DNA of 64,000 nt from Flavobacteriales bacterium (lineage in GTDB: Bacteria > Bacteroidota > Bacteroidia > Flavobacteriales > Flavobacteriaceae), in contig WTIO01000044.1 of NCBI GenBank assembly GCA_011526365.1, forward strand, positions 1-64,000, in the 5' to 3' direction. Below the pieces are notes generated by a model. The model was not told the origin of the DNA. It did not search any database and saw nothing but the letters and a program-made list of their open reading frames with translations. Shown here one piece after another: positions 49,686-60,113 of this stretch. Made by a program: the position numbers and the translations under genes. Numbering within the stretch: the first letter of the stretch is position 1; each line of letters begins with the position of its first letter.

Positions 49686-52646
49686 TTAAAATTTAATATT
49701 TACACCAAGAGTAAAAGTACGTGTATTGAAGTAGTTATATCTACGGTCAATTCCTGGTGCAAGTACATCACTTCCACGAGCGATCTGTCCATTATCACTT
49801 GTTCCTCTATCTACTAAGTTCGGTTCTGGATCAGTACCAGTATAATTGGTAATGATAATTGGATTTTGCGCTGTTAATTGAACATTAAGTGCATCTATGA
49901 ATGAAATGTTACTTACGTCAACACGACGTGAGATAGATAAGTTATCTAACTTCACGAAGTCTGCTTTTTCAACATATAAAGAACTAAAACGAGCTGAAGT
50001 TAATTCAGGTACAGCTAGTTCTGTATTTACAAAGTTGTAAGAAGTTTGCGTTGAAAGTCTTGGCTCATAAAACGCACGGAATGTATTAATTAAGCTATGG
50101 CCAAATGCTCCTCTAAAGAAGGCATTAATAGTCCAGTCACCAAAAGTAATCACATTTGACCACCCCATTTCAAAGTCAGGTGTACCGTTACCAAGTACTT
50201 CCATATCAACGTCTTCGCTAAGGGCAGCATCTTGGTTGGCAATTACTTGTCCATCTCCGTTAATATCAGCAAAAACTGGATTTCCTCCACTTACGCCTTC
50301 GTAGCGTGGTCCCCAAATTTGTCCGATTTCTTCCCCTACTGCATTACGAATCATTAAAGTAGAGTTTTGGCCAGGAGCTCCAAGAGGTCCGCGCATCTCT
50401 GCCTCTAATACATAATCTTCTAGGGTTGTTTTGTAAGTTGAGAAATTTATCCCCATGTTGTATTTGAAGTCAGCACTATCAACAATGTCGTAATTGATAG
50501 CAGCTTCAAAACCGGTAGTTTTAAGCTCTCCGGCATTTTCAAATCTTCTGTCAACACCAAATTCAGCAACATCTACAACTCGGTCAAGGATAAAGTCCTT
50601 AATATTGCGAGTGTAGACATCTACAGTAGCAGAGAGTTTTCCACCTACATATTCTACACCAAAATTGGTTTCGGCTTTTTCTTCCCACTTCAAATCTGGA
50701 TTGGCAGCACGGGTTAGGAAAGTACCTGCACCTCCTTGGCCACCATCGTAGGCAAGACCACGACCAGGCTGAGAAAGTCCGTTAGGACCAGGTAAAGATC
50801 CTGTAACTCCATAACCAACACGTACTTTAAATAAATCTACGTTTGAAAGGTTTAAGTAATTGTTCAAATCAACCCCTAAACCAACTGATGGAAATAATCC
50901 CCAACGATTATCCTCTCCAAGTTTTGTTGAACCTTCTTGACGTAAAGATGCATTAATAAAAATAGCATCGTCGATAGTAAGGTTAGCTCGCCCAAAGAAA
51001 GCAATTATCTTTTCATCTGGAGATGCATCACTACCAGCACCAACTAAACCAGAATTTAATAAATCTTGAGAATATTCTATAGCATCAGAGAAATCTAAAG
51101 AGTTATCTGGGAAATCACCTAAAGAAAGGAACTTTGACTTAAAGTTTTGTTGTTGATACGAATAACCAGCTGTAATGTTAAGGTCAGTATTTCCAAAACT
51201 TTGATTTAAATCTCCGTATATTTCATATAGCTCGGAAGAAAACTGTGCATCAAAAAACTCTGCTAAACCTTTACGTAATGGAGAAGTAGCGTTTCCATTG
51301 AAATGAGAAGTTGTCGGGTAGTATATGGTGTTGCTGTATCGAGCGCTTTGCTCTGCAATACGTCCATTAATATCAAGAGACTCAGTAAGGCTAAAGCTAA
51401 AATCTAAACCATAGTTGAACTGAATTCCTGAACCTTCATTTTTGTTTTGCTCCACCATAGAAACAGGGTTGAAACTGTCAAACAACCCTAAGGACTCGAA
51501 GTATCCACCAAACTGATCAGAATTAAACTGGTAAGGTGAATCTACACCGTAAATAGGCATTGTTGGGTTTGCCATTACTGCGTAACGCAGAGCTTGCGGG
51601 AACCCATTCATTTGGTTTTTCTTAGTGAAGGAGGTGTTAAAATCAACTCTGAGTTTATCATTAAATAATAATGAAGAGTAATTTAAACGAGTATTGAATT
51701 GATCAAAACCTGTGTTTTTAAGAATACCTTCTACATTTCGAATGTTTGTAGAAACACGGTAAGTTGACTTGTCATTTCCACCGGAAGCAGATAAGTTATG
51801 AATTCTTGTAACAGCTGAACGCGTTATTTCATCTAACCAAATAGTTTGTTGTCCAAGGTTAGTTCCTCCAGCAGCAACAAATTCGCTTGGTGACATTATA
51901 TCAACACTATTTACTTTTTGGGCAATATTCACTTGTCCACTATAGTTAAAGGCTGTTTCACCTTTCTTACCTTCTTTGGTAGTAACGATGATAACCCCAC
52001 TAGATCCACGTGAACCGTAGATTGCAGCAGCAGAACCATCTTTTAAAACGTTAAAGCTTTCAATATCATTGGGATCGACTAGATCCAATGAAGCACCAAT
52101 TACTCCATCGATTACTATAAGTGGTTGTTGGTTAGCTCCTACTGTAGAGATACCACGTAAACGGATTACAGCAGCAGAGTTTGGATCACCTCCCTTATTG
52201 TAAATCTGTAAACCTGCAACCTTACCTTGAAGTAATTGCTCAGGTGCACTAATTGCACCTTGGTTAAATTCTTGAGCTTCCACTTTTACTACTGCGGAAG
52301 TCACCTCTTTCTGACGCTGAGAACCATATCCCGTGATTACCACTTCCTCCAGCTCATTGTCTGCAACAAGTGTTACGGTAATCTGATCTTGTCCTGCAAC
52401 AGCAACTTCTTGTGAGGCAAATCCCACAAAAGAAACTACTAGCACATCGTCAGCACCCGCTTGAATAGAAAAGTTTCCATCAAAATCTGTAGTTGTTCCT
52501 GCAGAAGTTCCTTGAACTACAACAGTAGCTCCAGGAAGCGGTCCATCTTCGCTAGTTACTGTCCCATTGACAGTCTGCGCATACATTCCTTGTGCTAAAA
52601 ACATAAATGCCAGCATCAGGAATGATGTGAATAGATTTTTTTTCAT
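49686..52646 (-). CDS. SusC/RagA-family TonB-dependent transporter
   Basis: VNGTVTSEDGPLPGATVVVQGTSAGTTTDFDGNFSI carboxypeptidase-like domain, plug LQGKVAGLQIYN...IRLRGISTVGANQQPLIVIDG, barrel. Confidence 0.97.
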   Translation of the reverse strand: MKKNLFTSFLMLAFMFLAQGMYAQTVNGTVTSEDGPLPGATVVVQGTSAGTTTDFDGNFSIQAGADDVLVVSFVGFASQEVAVAGQDQITVTLVADNELEEVVITGYGSQRQKEVTSAVVKVEAQEFNQGAISAPEQLLQGKVAGLQIYNKGGDPNSAAVIRLRGISTVGANQQPLIVIDGVIGASLDLVDPNDIESFNVLKDGSAAAIYGSRGSSGVIIVTTKEGKKGETAFNYSGQVNIAQKVNSVDIMSPSEFVAAGGTNLGQQTIWLDEITRSAVTRIHNLSASGGNDKSTYRVSTNIRNVEGILKNTGFDQFNTRLNYSSLLFNDKLRVDFNTSFTKKNQMNGFPQALRYAVMANPTMPIYGVDSPYQFNSDQFGGYFESLGLFDSFNPVSMVEQNKNEGSGIQFNYGLDFSFSLTESLDINGRIAEQSARYSNTIYYPTTSHFNGNATSPLRKGLAEFFDAQFSSELYEIYGDLNQSFGNTDLNITAGYSYQQQNFKSKFLSLGDFPDNSLDFSDAIEYSQDLLNSGLVGAGSDASPDEKIIAFFGRANLTIDDAIFINASLRQEGSTKLGEDNRWGLFPSVGLGVDLNNYLNLSNVDLFKVRVGYGVTGSLPGPNGLSQPGRGLAYDGGQGGAGTFLTRAANPDLKWEEKAETNFGVEYVGGKLSATVDVYTRNIKDFILDRVVDVAEFGVDRRFENAGELKTTGFEAAINYDIVDSADFKYNMGINFSTYKTTLEDYVLEAEMRGPLGAPGQNSTLMIRNAVGEEIGQIWGPRYEGVSGGNPVFADINGDGQVIANQDAALSEDVDMEVLGNGTPDFEMGWSNVITFGDWTINAFFRGAFGHSLINTFRAFYEPRLSTQTSYNFVNTELAVPELTSARFSSLYVEKADFVKLDNLSISRRVDVSNISFIDALNVQLTAQNPIIITNYTGTDPEPNLVDRGTSDNGQIARGSDVLAPGIDRRYNYFNTRTFTLGVNIKF

Positions 52647-52757
52647 TCTAGATTGTTTAAGTTATTGTATTTGATTTCTATAAATCCTAACTGCCAATTT
52701 TACGAAATAATCTTAACGTTTTCTTCACATTTCAAGGGTTTTGTTATTTTTTTGTTC

Positions 52758-52773
52758 GAAAACGTTTTCGAGA
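52758..52773. promoter_or_regulatory. LacI-family operator palindrome
   Basis: TCGAAAACGTTTTCGA is a perfect 16-bp palindrome with the central CG typical of LacI-family operators, in the susC/lacI intergenic region. Confidence 0.8.
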
Positions 52774-52786
52774 TAAATATTTCTTA

Positions 52787-52794
52787 AATTTGTT
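52787..52794 (+). promoter_or_regulatory. Bacteroidota -7 box (TAAATTTG) for the lacI-family gene
   Basis: TAAATTTG 14 bp after the operator and 26 bp before the ATG. Confidence 0.45.
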
Positions 52795-52820
52795 GGGTAA
52801 AATTATCAAGTACGCAAGTA

Positions 52821-53828
52821 ATGACGTTGAAGGATATCGCTAAAAAATTGAACATTTCAGTAGCTACTGTCTCTAAAGCCCTTAAAGATTATGACGATGT
52901 TAGTTTGGCAACAAAAACACGTGTGCAAGATTATGTGGAAAAAGTAAAGTTTACTCCCAATTCAGTAGCCGCTTCCTTACGAACCCAAAAAACAAAGACC
53001 ATTGGGGTGGTCATCCCTGAGCTGAATCACTACTTTTTTAGTGCCGTACTTTCAGGCATACTGGCTGAGGCTGAAAAACACGACTACACAGTGCTCATTC
53101 AGCAAACTCACGAATCTTATAATGCTGAAAAACGTCAGATAAAAAAGCTATTGTTTAAACGGGTGGACGGCATATTAATATCTATTGCTGGAAAAACAAA
53201 TGATACGCAGCATCTTAAGGATGTTGTAGATTCTGAAACAATATTAATTCAGTTTGATAAAATCTCTAAGTTAGTGGCAGCTTCAAAAATCATTATTGAT
53301 GATAGGAAAGCTGCTTTTAATATTGTGCAGCATTTACACCAACAAGGAAAAAAAACAATTGCACATCTGAGGGGGCCACTGCTTCCACAGGTGGCCATTG
53401 ATCGCTTTATTGGCTACAAACAAGCACTAGAGCACTTTCAGCTTTCCTATGACGCTAAACGAGTAGTAGTGTGTGATAAAGGGATTCGCAGAGAGGGCTA
53501 TACCGCAACTGCAAAACTACTCCAAAAAGACCCTACTATTGATGCTATTTTTGCCCACACAGATTCTGTGGCCCTTGGTGCTATCGATTATCTATTAGCG
53601 CATGACATTAAAATTCCTGAACAAGTGGCTGTCGTTGGGTTTAGCAATTGGGAGATCTCTAAACATAGTCGACCTCAGCTCACTACTGTAAATCAACCGG
53701 GTATAAAAATGGGACGGGCAGCATTTCAACAGTTTTTAAAAGAAGTAGATAAAAAATACAAAAGACAAACTGTAGAACCAGAAACTAAATTTATACCTAC
53801 CCGTTTGATTCATCGAGAATCATCTTGA
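52821..53828 (+). CDS. LacI-family transcriptional regulator
   Basis: [59 protein letters not shown] effector domain. Confidence 0.97.
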   Translation: MTLKDIAKKLNISVATVSKALKDYDDVSLATKTRVQDYVEKVKFTPNSVAASLRTQKTKTIGVVIPELNHYFFSAVLSGILAEAEKHDYTVLIQQTHESYNAEKRQIKKLLFKRVDGILISIAGKTNDTQHLKDVVDSETILIQFDKISKLVAASKIIIDDRKAAFNIVQHLHQQGKKTIAHLRGPLLPQVAIDRFIGYKQALEHFQLSYDAKRVVVCDKGIRREGYTATAKLLQKDPTIDAIFAHTDSVALGAIDYLLAHDIKIPEQVAVVGFSNWEISKHSRPQLTTVNQPGIKMGRAAFQQFLKEVDKKYKRQTVEPETKFIPTRLIHRESS

Positions 53829-54748
53829 GAGGATTGAAGAAAACGAATATTACGCTGTAAGCCCAAAAATTTTGTGCGCTGTACTGCACTGTTTTTAAAT
53901 ATTTTTTTAAAGGTTGCTTCCGTGAGCTCTAGCCAATCATTTTGCTCCATTTCTAAAAGCTGGGGGGGTGGAGAAAATTTTGTTTCGGTGTGGCTTTGTG
54001 CAAAACGGTTCCAAGGACAAACCTCTTGACACACATCGCAGCCAAACATCCAATTGTCCATTTGTCCAGAAAATTCAGAAGGAATGGAGGATTTTAATTC
54101 TATAGTAAGGTATGAAATACATTTGCTAGCATCAATTTTAAATGGGGTCAACGCCTGGGTGGGACAGGCATCTATACAAGCAGTACAACTTCCACAATGG
54201 TCAGTAACAGGATGGTCGTGCGCCAAAGGGAGATCACAAATGATTTCTGCTATAAAATAATAGGAGCCCACCTTTTGAGTTAATAAGTTGGTGTTTTTTC
54301 CTATCCAGCCCAACCCGCTTTTTGCAGCCCAGGCTTTTTCTAAAACGGGAGCAGAATCCACAAACACACGTCCTTCAATATCACCAAATTCAGCTTGCAT
54401 TTTTTGAAAAAGGGCTTTGAGTTTTTCTTTCAGGACCAGATGATAATCTGTACCCAGAGCATACTTGGATATTTTTGGTGCTTTAGGATCTTTTTGGGTT
54501 TCTGGGGTGTAATAATTAAACAGTAGTGATATAACACTTTTCGCCCCAGGCACCAATTTTATTGGGTCGAGGCGTTTGTCAAAGTTGCGCTCCATATAGC
54601 CCATGCTTCCATGGTGTCCCGCTTTAAGCCATTGCTCCAAACGGGGTGCTTCTGCTTCTAAAAATGCTGCTTTTGAAATACCACAGGAGATAAATCCCAA
54701 CTCTTGGGCAGTAGCCTTAATCCAATTGCTGTCTTCCCGGGCCGACAT
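53810..54748 (-). CDS. queG: epoxyqueuosine reductase
   Basis: [16 protein letters not shown] and [14 protein letters not shown] 4Fe-4S motifs. Start 54748 (MSARED) preferred over 54781. Confidence 0.95.
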   Translation of the reverse strand: MSAREDSNWIKATAQELGFISCGISKAAFLEAEAPRLEQWLKAGHHGSMGYMERNFDKRLDPIKLVPGAKSVISLLFNYYTPETQKDPKAPKISKYALGTDYHLVLKEKLKALFQKMQAEFGDIEGRVFVDSAPVLEKAWAAKSGLGWIGKNTNLLTQKVGSYYFIAEIICDLPLAHDHPVTDHCGSCTACIDACPTQALTPFKIDASKCISYLTIELKSSIPSEFSGQMDNWMFGCDVCQEVCPWNRFAQSHTETKFSPPPQLLEMEQNDWLELTEATFKKIFKNSAVQRTKFLGLQRNIRFLQSSQDDSR

Positions 54749-54749
54749 G

Positions 54750-55769
54750 CTAAAACAGCCCTCCTTGATTGTTTTTGGCACGCCCTAAATGCTGGTAGGC
54801 ACGTTCGGTAACCTCGCGTCCTCTGGGAGTGCGTACTATAAATCCTTGTTGAATTAAAAAGGGCTCGTACACCTCTTCTATGGTTTCCCCATTTTCAGCT
54901 ACGGCTGTGGCAAGAGTGGTGATTCCTACGGGACCCCCCTTGAACTTATCGATAAGGGTGGTTAAAATTTTATTGTCCATTTCGTCTAGTCCATGGGTAT
55001 CTACGTTTAGGGCGTTTAGTGCATACTGGGTAATGAGAAGGTCAATGGTGCCATTATTTTTTATTTGTGCAAAGTCACGAACCCTCCGTAGTAAACCATT
55101 GGCAATTCGGGGTGTTCCCCGACTTCTGCCTGCAATTTCATTGGCTGCTTCATGGGCAATGGGAACATTAAGGATGGCTGCACTGCGCTCTATTATGGTG
55201 CTTAGGAGTTCGGTGGAATAGTACTCCAAGCGGGAACTAATACCAAAACGTGCACGCATAGGTGCTGTTAGTAAACCCGAACGTGTGGTAGCTCCAACAA
55301 GTGTAAAAGGGTTGAGAGTAATTTGTACCGAACGGGCGTTGGGGCCCGTTTCGATCATTATATCAATTTTATAATCCTCCATTGCCGAATAGAGGTACTC
55401 TTCTACTATGGGGCTTAAGCGGTGTATCTCATCAATAAATAGTATGTCTCTAGGGGCCAAATTTGTCAATAAGCCAGCCAAATCTCCGGGCTTGTCTAAA
55501 ACAGGCCCCGAAGTCAATTTAATCCCTACATTAAGCTCATTGGCCAAGATGTGCGCAAGGGTGGTTTTCCCCAAACCTGGAGGGCCATGAAAAAGGGTGT
55601 GATCCAAGGCTTCTTCGCGCTGCCGTGCCGCAGCTACAAATATCTGTAGGTTGGCCAATAAACTTTCTTGCCCAGCAAAATCATCAAAGCTCAATGGCCG
55701 TAACGCACGATCTATGTCTTGCTCTTCTGGTGTGAGGTGCTCCCGCTCAGGATCTAAATGCTCATTCAT
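54750..55769 (-). CDS. ruvB: Holliday junction branch migration helicase RuvB
   Basis: [52 protein letters not shown]. Confidence 0.97.
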   Translation of the reverse strand: MNEHLDPEREHLTPEEQDIDRALRPLSFDDFAGQESLLANLQIFVAAARQREEALDHTLFHGPPGLGKTTLAHILANELNVGIKLTSGPVLDKPGDLAGLLTNLAPRDILFIDEIHRLSPIVEEYLYSAMEDYKIDIMIETGPNARSVQITLNPFTLVGATTRSGLLTAPMRARFGISSRLEYYSTELLSTIIERSAAILNVPIAHEAANEIAGRSRGTPRIANGLLRRVRDFAQIKNNGTIDLLITQYALNALNVDTHGLDEMDNKILTTLIDKFKGGPVGITTLATAVAENGETIEEVYEPFLIQQGFIVRTPRGREVTERAYQHLGRAKNNQGGLF

Positions 55770-55820
55770 ACCACCAAATATACATTATTTCTATGCTTGG
55801 TCAGGAACGGAGTTGGAACC

Positions 55821-55847
55821 AAAAAAAACCCTCCATGGCGGAGGGTT
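55821..55847 (-). terminator. terminator after coxA
   Basis: AACCCTCC-ATGGC-GGAGGGTT hairpin with an A8 run on the plus strand. Confidence 0.88.
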
Positions 55848-55862
55848 ATGATGAATATTTTA

Positions 55863-57653
55863 CTAATGCTGTAGTTCTTCCTCTCCTTTTTTCAATGGAA
55901 CATTTTGAGGTACAAAATCCTCTTCATGGCCAGGCTTGGAGTAATCATACGCCCAACGGTGTACGTGAGGAATTTCCCCTTCCCAGTTGCCGTGAATGTG
56001 CTTTATAGGAGCGGTCCATTCGAGAGTATTGGAACTCCAAGGATTTTGCTCCGTTGCTTTTCCATAGAACATGGAATGGATAAAGTTGTATAAGAACACC
56101 AATTGTGCTGCGCCAGCAATCAATGCAAAAACGGTGATTACCACATTGATGTCAGCAAGGTCATCAAAGTAGGGAAAGGCTGTGTTGGTATAGTAACGTC
56201 TTGGTAGCCCTGCCATACCGATGAAGTGCATGGGGAAAAATACGCCATAGGCACTTACAGCAGTCACCCAAAAGTGAACATAACCTAAGTTTTTGTTCAT
56301 CATTCTACCAAACATTTTCGGGAACCAGTGGTACACCCCAGCGAATAGCCCGTAGAGTGCAGAAATTCCCATTACAAGGTGGAAGTGTGCCACCACAAAA
56401 TAGGTGTCGTGCACATTGATATCCAAGGTGCTATCACCGAGAATAATTCCTGTTAATCCCCCTGAAATGAAGGTAGATACCAAACCGATAGAAAACAACA
56501 TTGCAGGGTTGAGCTGGAGGTTTCCTTTCCAAAGGGTGGTGATATAATTAAATGCTTTTACTGCTGAAGGAATCGCAATTAAAAGGGTGGTAAATGTAAA
56601 TACTGACCCAAGGAAAGGATTCATTCCTGAGATAAACATGTGGTGCCCCCAAACAATGGTTGAAAGGAAGGCAATGGCTAAAATGGAGGCTACCATGGCG
56701 CGATAACCAAAGATTGGTTTTCGGGCGTTGGTTGCAATAATTTCTGAGGTAATCCCCAAGGCTGGAAGTAATACAATATATACTTCAGGGTGGCCTAAGA
56801 ACCAAAATAAATGCTCATACAAAACGGGAGAACCGCCTTGATAGTGAAGCACCTCCCCTTGAATAAAGATATCTGAGAGGAAAAATGAAGTTCCAAAACT
56901 TCGGTCCATAATAAGCAATAGTGCTGCTGATAGCAGTACTGGGAAGGATACTACCCCAATGATGGCCGTTACGAAAAAGGCCCAAATGGTGAGGGGTAAA
57001 CGCGTCATGGTCATTCCCTTAGTACGCAGGTTGAGTACTGTTACAATGTAGTTTAGTGACCCTAGTAAGGAAGAAGCAATAAAAATCGCCATAGACACCA
57101 ACCAAAGTGTCATTCCCAAACCAGAACCTGGTTGCGCTTGTGGGAGGGCACTTAGCGGAGGATAAATGGTCCACCCCGCCGCTGCAGGTCCTGCTTCCAC
57201 AAATAAAGACATTACCATAACCACACTGGAAACAAAAAACAACCAGTAAGAAATCATGTTTAACAGTCCAGAGGCCATATCGCGGGCACCAATTTGCAAT
57301 GGGATCAACAGGTTACTAAACGTTCCCGAGAGTCCAGCGGTAAGCACGAAAAACACCATAATGGTTCCGTGAATGGTTACCAAAGCAAGATAGACGTTAG
57401 GGTCCATCACGCCATCGGGAGCCCATTTTCCTAGGAGCACTTCAAACACCCCAAAGGATTGCTCAGGCCATGCCAGTTGAAGGCGGAATAAAAGGGACAT
57501 GGCAATCCCAATAATTCCCATAAATAGTCCTGTAATCAAATATTGTTTAGAGATCATCTTGTGATCTTGACTAAACACATATTTGGTCATAAAAGTTTCT
57601 TTGTGATGATGTCCGTGATCCTCTTCGTGTACTTGCGCTGCTACTGTTGACAT
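55863..57653 (-). CDS. coxA: cytochrome c oxidase subunit I
   Basis: HEHLFWFLGHPEVYIVLLPALG-type motif (YEHLFWFLGHPEVY), VWGHHMFISGMNPF, HDTYFVVAHFHLVMG. Confidence 0.97.
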   Translation of the reverse strand: MSTVAAQVHEEDHGHHHKETFMTKYVFSQDHKMISKQYLITGLFMGIIGIAMSLLFRLQLAWPEQSFGVFEVLLGKWAPDGVMDPNVYLALVTIHGTIMVFFVLTAGLSGTFSNLLIPLQIGARDMASGLLNMISYWLFFVSSVVMVMSLFVEAGPAAAGWTIYPPLSALPQAQPGSGLGMTLWLVSMAIFIASSLLGSLNYIVTVLNLRTKGMTMTRLPLTIWAFFVTAIIGVVSFPVLLSAALLLIMDRSFGTSFFLSDIFIQGEVLHYQGGSPVLYEHLFWFLGHPEVYIVLLPALGITSEIIATNARKPIFGYRAMVASILAIAFLSTIVWGHHMFISGMNPFLGSVFTFTTLLIAIPSAVKAFNYITTLWKGNLQLNPAMLFSIGLVSTFISGGLTGIILGDSTLDINVHDTYFVVAHFHLVMGISALYGLFAGVYHWFPKMFGRMMNKNLGYVHFWVTAVSAYGVFFPMHFIGMAGLPRRYYTNTAFPYFDDLADINVVITVFALIAGAAQLVFLYNFIHSMFYGKATEQNPWSSNTLEWTAPIKHIHGNWEGEIPHVHRWAYDYSKPGHEEDFVPQNVPLKKGEEELQH

Positions 57654-57671
57654 ATCTAATATTTTAGGTTC

Positions 57672-58736
57672 TTATTGAATGAATTGGGCAAAAGTTTGTT
57701 GTGAAGCCATCCACTTTTCAAATTGTTCGGGAGTTTCTACTACAATCTTCATTTGCATATTGTAATGAGAGGCACCACAAATTTTATTGCAAAGTAATAA
57801 ATAATCGAATACGTAGGGCTCTAAAGCCTCTTCTCCATTGGCCATTAATTCTTTACTTTTTTCTGCTCTAATTTTATTGATCTTTTTCACCTTAGCGATC
57901 ACATCGGGTTTCATCCGCATGTCGGCTGTGGTGGTGGTAGGTGTAAAAGCAAACTCGGTAATCATTCCGGGCACACAGTTCATTTGTGCTCTAAAGAAGG
58001 GCATATACGCCGAGTGCAATACATCTTGGGATCGCATTTTAAAAATCACTTCACGACCCGCTGGCAAGTGCAGTTCTTGGACAACCACATCGTCTAGGCC
58101 GTTGGGGTCTGTAGCGTCTATACCGACTAAGTTTCTGCCGTCAAAGTCCTGAAGGAAACGCACATTGGCATCTCCCAGTACGCCATCATCACCAGCATAA
58201 CGGGCTTTCCAGTTAAACTGTTGGGCATAGAGTTCTACCACAAGGGCGTCTTCATTTTCTTCAATGGTCATAATATCGGTCCAGGTGTATAAACCGTATA
58301 AAATAAGTCCTGCAAGGGTGATTACAGGGATAATTGTCCAAATGGCCTCAAGGCGATCGTTATCGGCATAAAACAGGGCTTTTTGGCCTTTTTTCCCACG
58401 GTATTTGTAGGCAAAATAATGGAGTAGTGCTTGTGTTATAGTTTGTACAAAAAAGATGATGGCAAAAGAGATCCACATCAAATTATCGTATTCTGAGCCG
58501 TGTTCGGAAGCAGCCTCTGGGAGGAGGACGTCGCCCCATTTCCAAAAAGAAAAGAGGGTGATGCCGTAGATAAACAGTAGGAAAGCGAACATCAGGTTCC
58601 CGTTCCACTTATTATCGTTGTCGTTTGCAATTTGTGAGTCATCGCGTTTGGCTTGCGATAATTCGAATATTTTGCTGATTTGCCAAATGGAAATGGCAAC
58701 TAAAATTAAAACCGTTATGATAAGTAAATAGGTCAT
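57672..58736 (-). CDS. coxB: cytochrome c oxidase subunit II
   Basis: Two TMs, CuA motif YLLLCNKICGASHYNMQMKIVV, DVLHSAYMPFFRAQMN. Confidence 0.95.
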   Translation of the reverse strand: MTYLLIITVLILVAISIWQISKIFELSQAKRDDSQIANDNDNKWNGNLMFAFLLFIYGITLFSFWKWGDVLLPEAASEHGSEYDNLMWISFAIIFFVQTITQALLHYFAYKYRGKKGQKALFYADNDRLEAIWTIIPVITLAGLILYGLYTWTDIMTIEENEDALVVELYAQQFNWKARYAGDDGVLGDANVRFLQDFDGRNLVGIDATDPNGLDDVVVQELHLPAGREVIFKMRSQDVLHSAYMPFFRAQMNCVPGMITEFAFTPTTTTADMRMKPDVIAKVKKINKIRAEKSKELMANGEEALEPYVFDYLLLCNKICGASHYNMQMKIVVETPEQFEKWMASQQTFAQFIQ

Positions 58737-58752
58737 CTATCTCTTCCTAATT

Positions 58753-60096
58753 TTAATATGTAAATCGTTCACTCTCTCCTAAATAGGGATCTCCTGCTGC
58801 TTCTAGTGGTGCCTTAGTCAGTTCATTAAATACGATATAAATAAACAAACCAAGGAAAAATAAGAATGCCCCTATTTCTGGAATTCCAATAAACCATTGG
58901 TCTCCCACTGCTGAAGGCATAATCATATTGTACACATCTATGTAGTGTCCCAAAATAATTACAATTCCTGCCATCACAATAAACAGATACTTACGCTTGT
59001 AATCGCTGTTCATTAAAATGAGTAGCGGAAATATGAAGTTCATTACCAACATGGCAAAGAACGGTAGGTTATAATCTTCAATTCGGGTAATAAAATAAGT
59101 TACCTCTTCCGGAATGTTGGAGTACCAAATAAGCATGAATTGGGAAAACCACAGGTACGTCCAAAAAATGCTAATACCAAACATGAATTTTCCTAAATCG
59201 TGGATGTGGCTGTCATTTACCTTATCCAAATACCCCTTAGATTTCAGGTAGATGGCAATTAAGGCTATTACCGTAATTCCAGAAACAAACATACTGGCAA
59301 ACACATACCAACCAAAAAGAGTACTGAACCAGTGCGGATCAATGGACATCACCCAATCCCATGACATCATGGATTCGGTTACGATAAAGAAGGCTAAGAA
59401 TCCCGCCGAGAGTTGGAAATTCTTTTTGTGGTAACGAATGTCAGTAGCTTCATCTTGGGCTAGTGAATACCTTCTGGAAAGGTAGCGGTACCCGTTCCAA
59501 CCGAGGATGTACACCAGGGCACGAATAAGATAAAAAGGCACATTTAAGTAGCTTGTTTTCCCTTGAATAAGCTTGTCGTGGGCAACCACTTCGGGATCCA
59601 TCCAAATAAACAAGTGGTTAAGGTGGAAACCAGAAAGTGCTAAAAGCACAAATACAATAAGTGTCCCAGGCAATAAATAGCCGGTGATTCCTTCCATCAC
59701 TCTAAAGAGTAAGGGTGACCACCCCGCTTGAGCAGCACGTTGAATAGCATAAAAAGCAAGGGTGCCAAGGGCAATCATCATAAAGAAGAGTGCTGCCACA
59801 TAGACAGCCGCCCAAGGTTTGTTTTGAAGTTGGTGTAGGAGGTGCTCCCCATGATCGTTGGATGCGTGCTCCTCTGTATCATGATGCGCTTGTGTTCCTT
59901 CAGCATGATCGTTGGCAGGCATTGCATGTGCTGTAGTGTCACCATGCGCTTCCCCTTCGTGATGAGCAGTGGCCACCATGGCTTGGGCTTCTTCAACCGT
60001 TGAAGGAGCAGCCAAAAAACCATACGCCATGCCTAGGAAACCTAGAACAATGAAGCTTAGCGCAGTTATTTTCAGTTGACGAGGAAAGGTGTACAT
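58753..60096 (-). CDS. actF: Alternative Complex III subunit ActF (quinol:cytochrome c oxidoreductase membrane subunit)
   Basis: Multi-TM; SMMSWDWVMSIDPHWFSTLFGWYVF; position in act cluster. Confidence 0.9.
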   Translation of the reverse strand: MYTFPRQLKITALSFIVLGFLGMAYGFLAAPSTVEEAQAMVATAHHEGEAHGDTTAHAMPANDHAEGTQAHHDTEEHASNDHGEHLLHQLQNKPWAAVYVAALFFMMIALGTLAFYAIQRAAQAGWSPLLFRVMEGITGYLLPGTLIVFVLLALSGFHLNHLFIWMDPEVVAHDKLIQGKTSYLNVPFYLIRALVYILGWNGYRYLSRRYSLAQDEATDIRYHKKNFQLSAGFLAFFIVTESMMSWDWVMSIDPHWFSTLFGWYVFASMFVSGITVIALIAIYLKSKGYLDKVNDSHIHDLGKFMFGISIFWTYLWFSQFMLIWYSNIPEEVTYFITRIEDYNLPFFAMLVMNFIFPLLILMNSDYKRKYLFIVMAGIVIILGHYIDVYNMIMPSAVGDQWFIGIPEIGAFLFFLGLFIYIVFNELTKAPLEAAGDPYLGESERFTY

Positions 60097-60113
60097 AGAG
60101 TTCTGTGCTTTTC

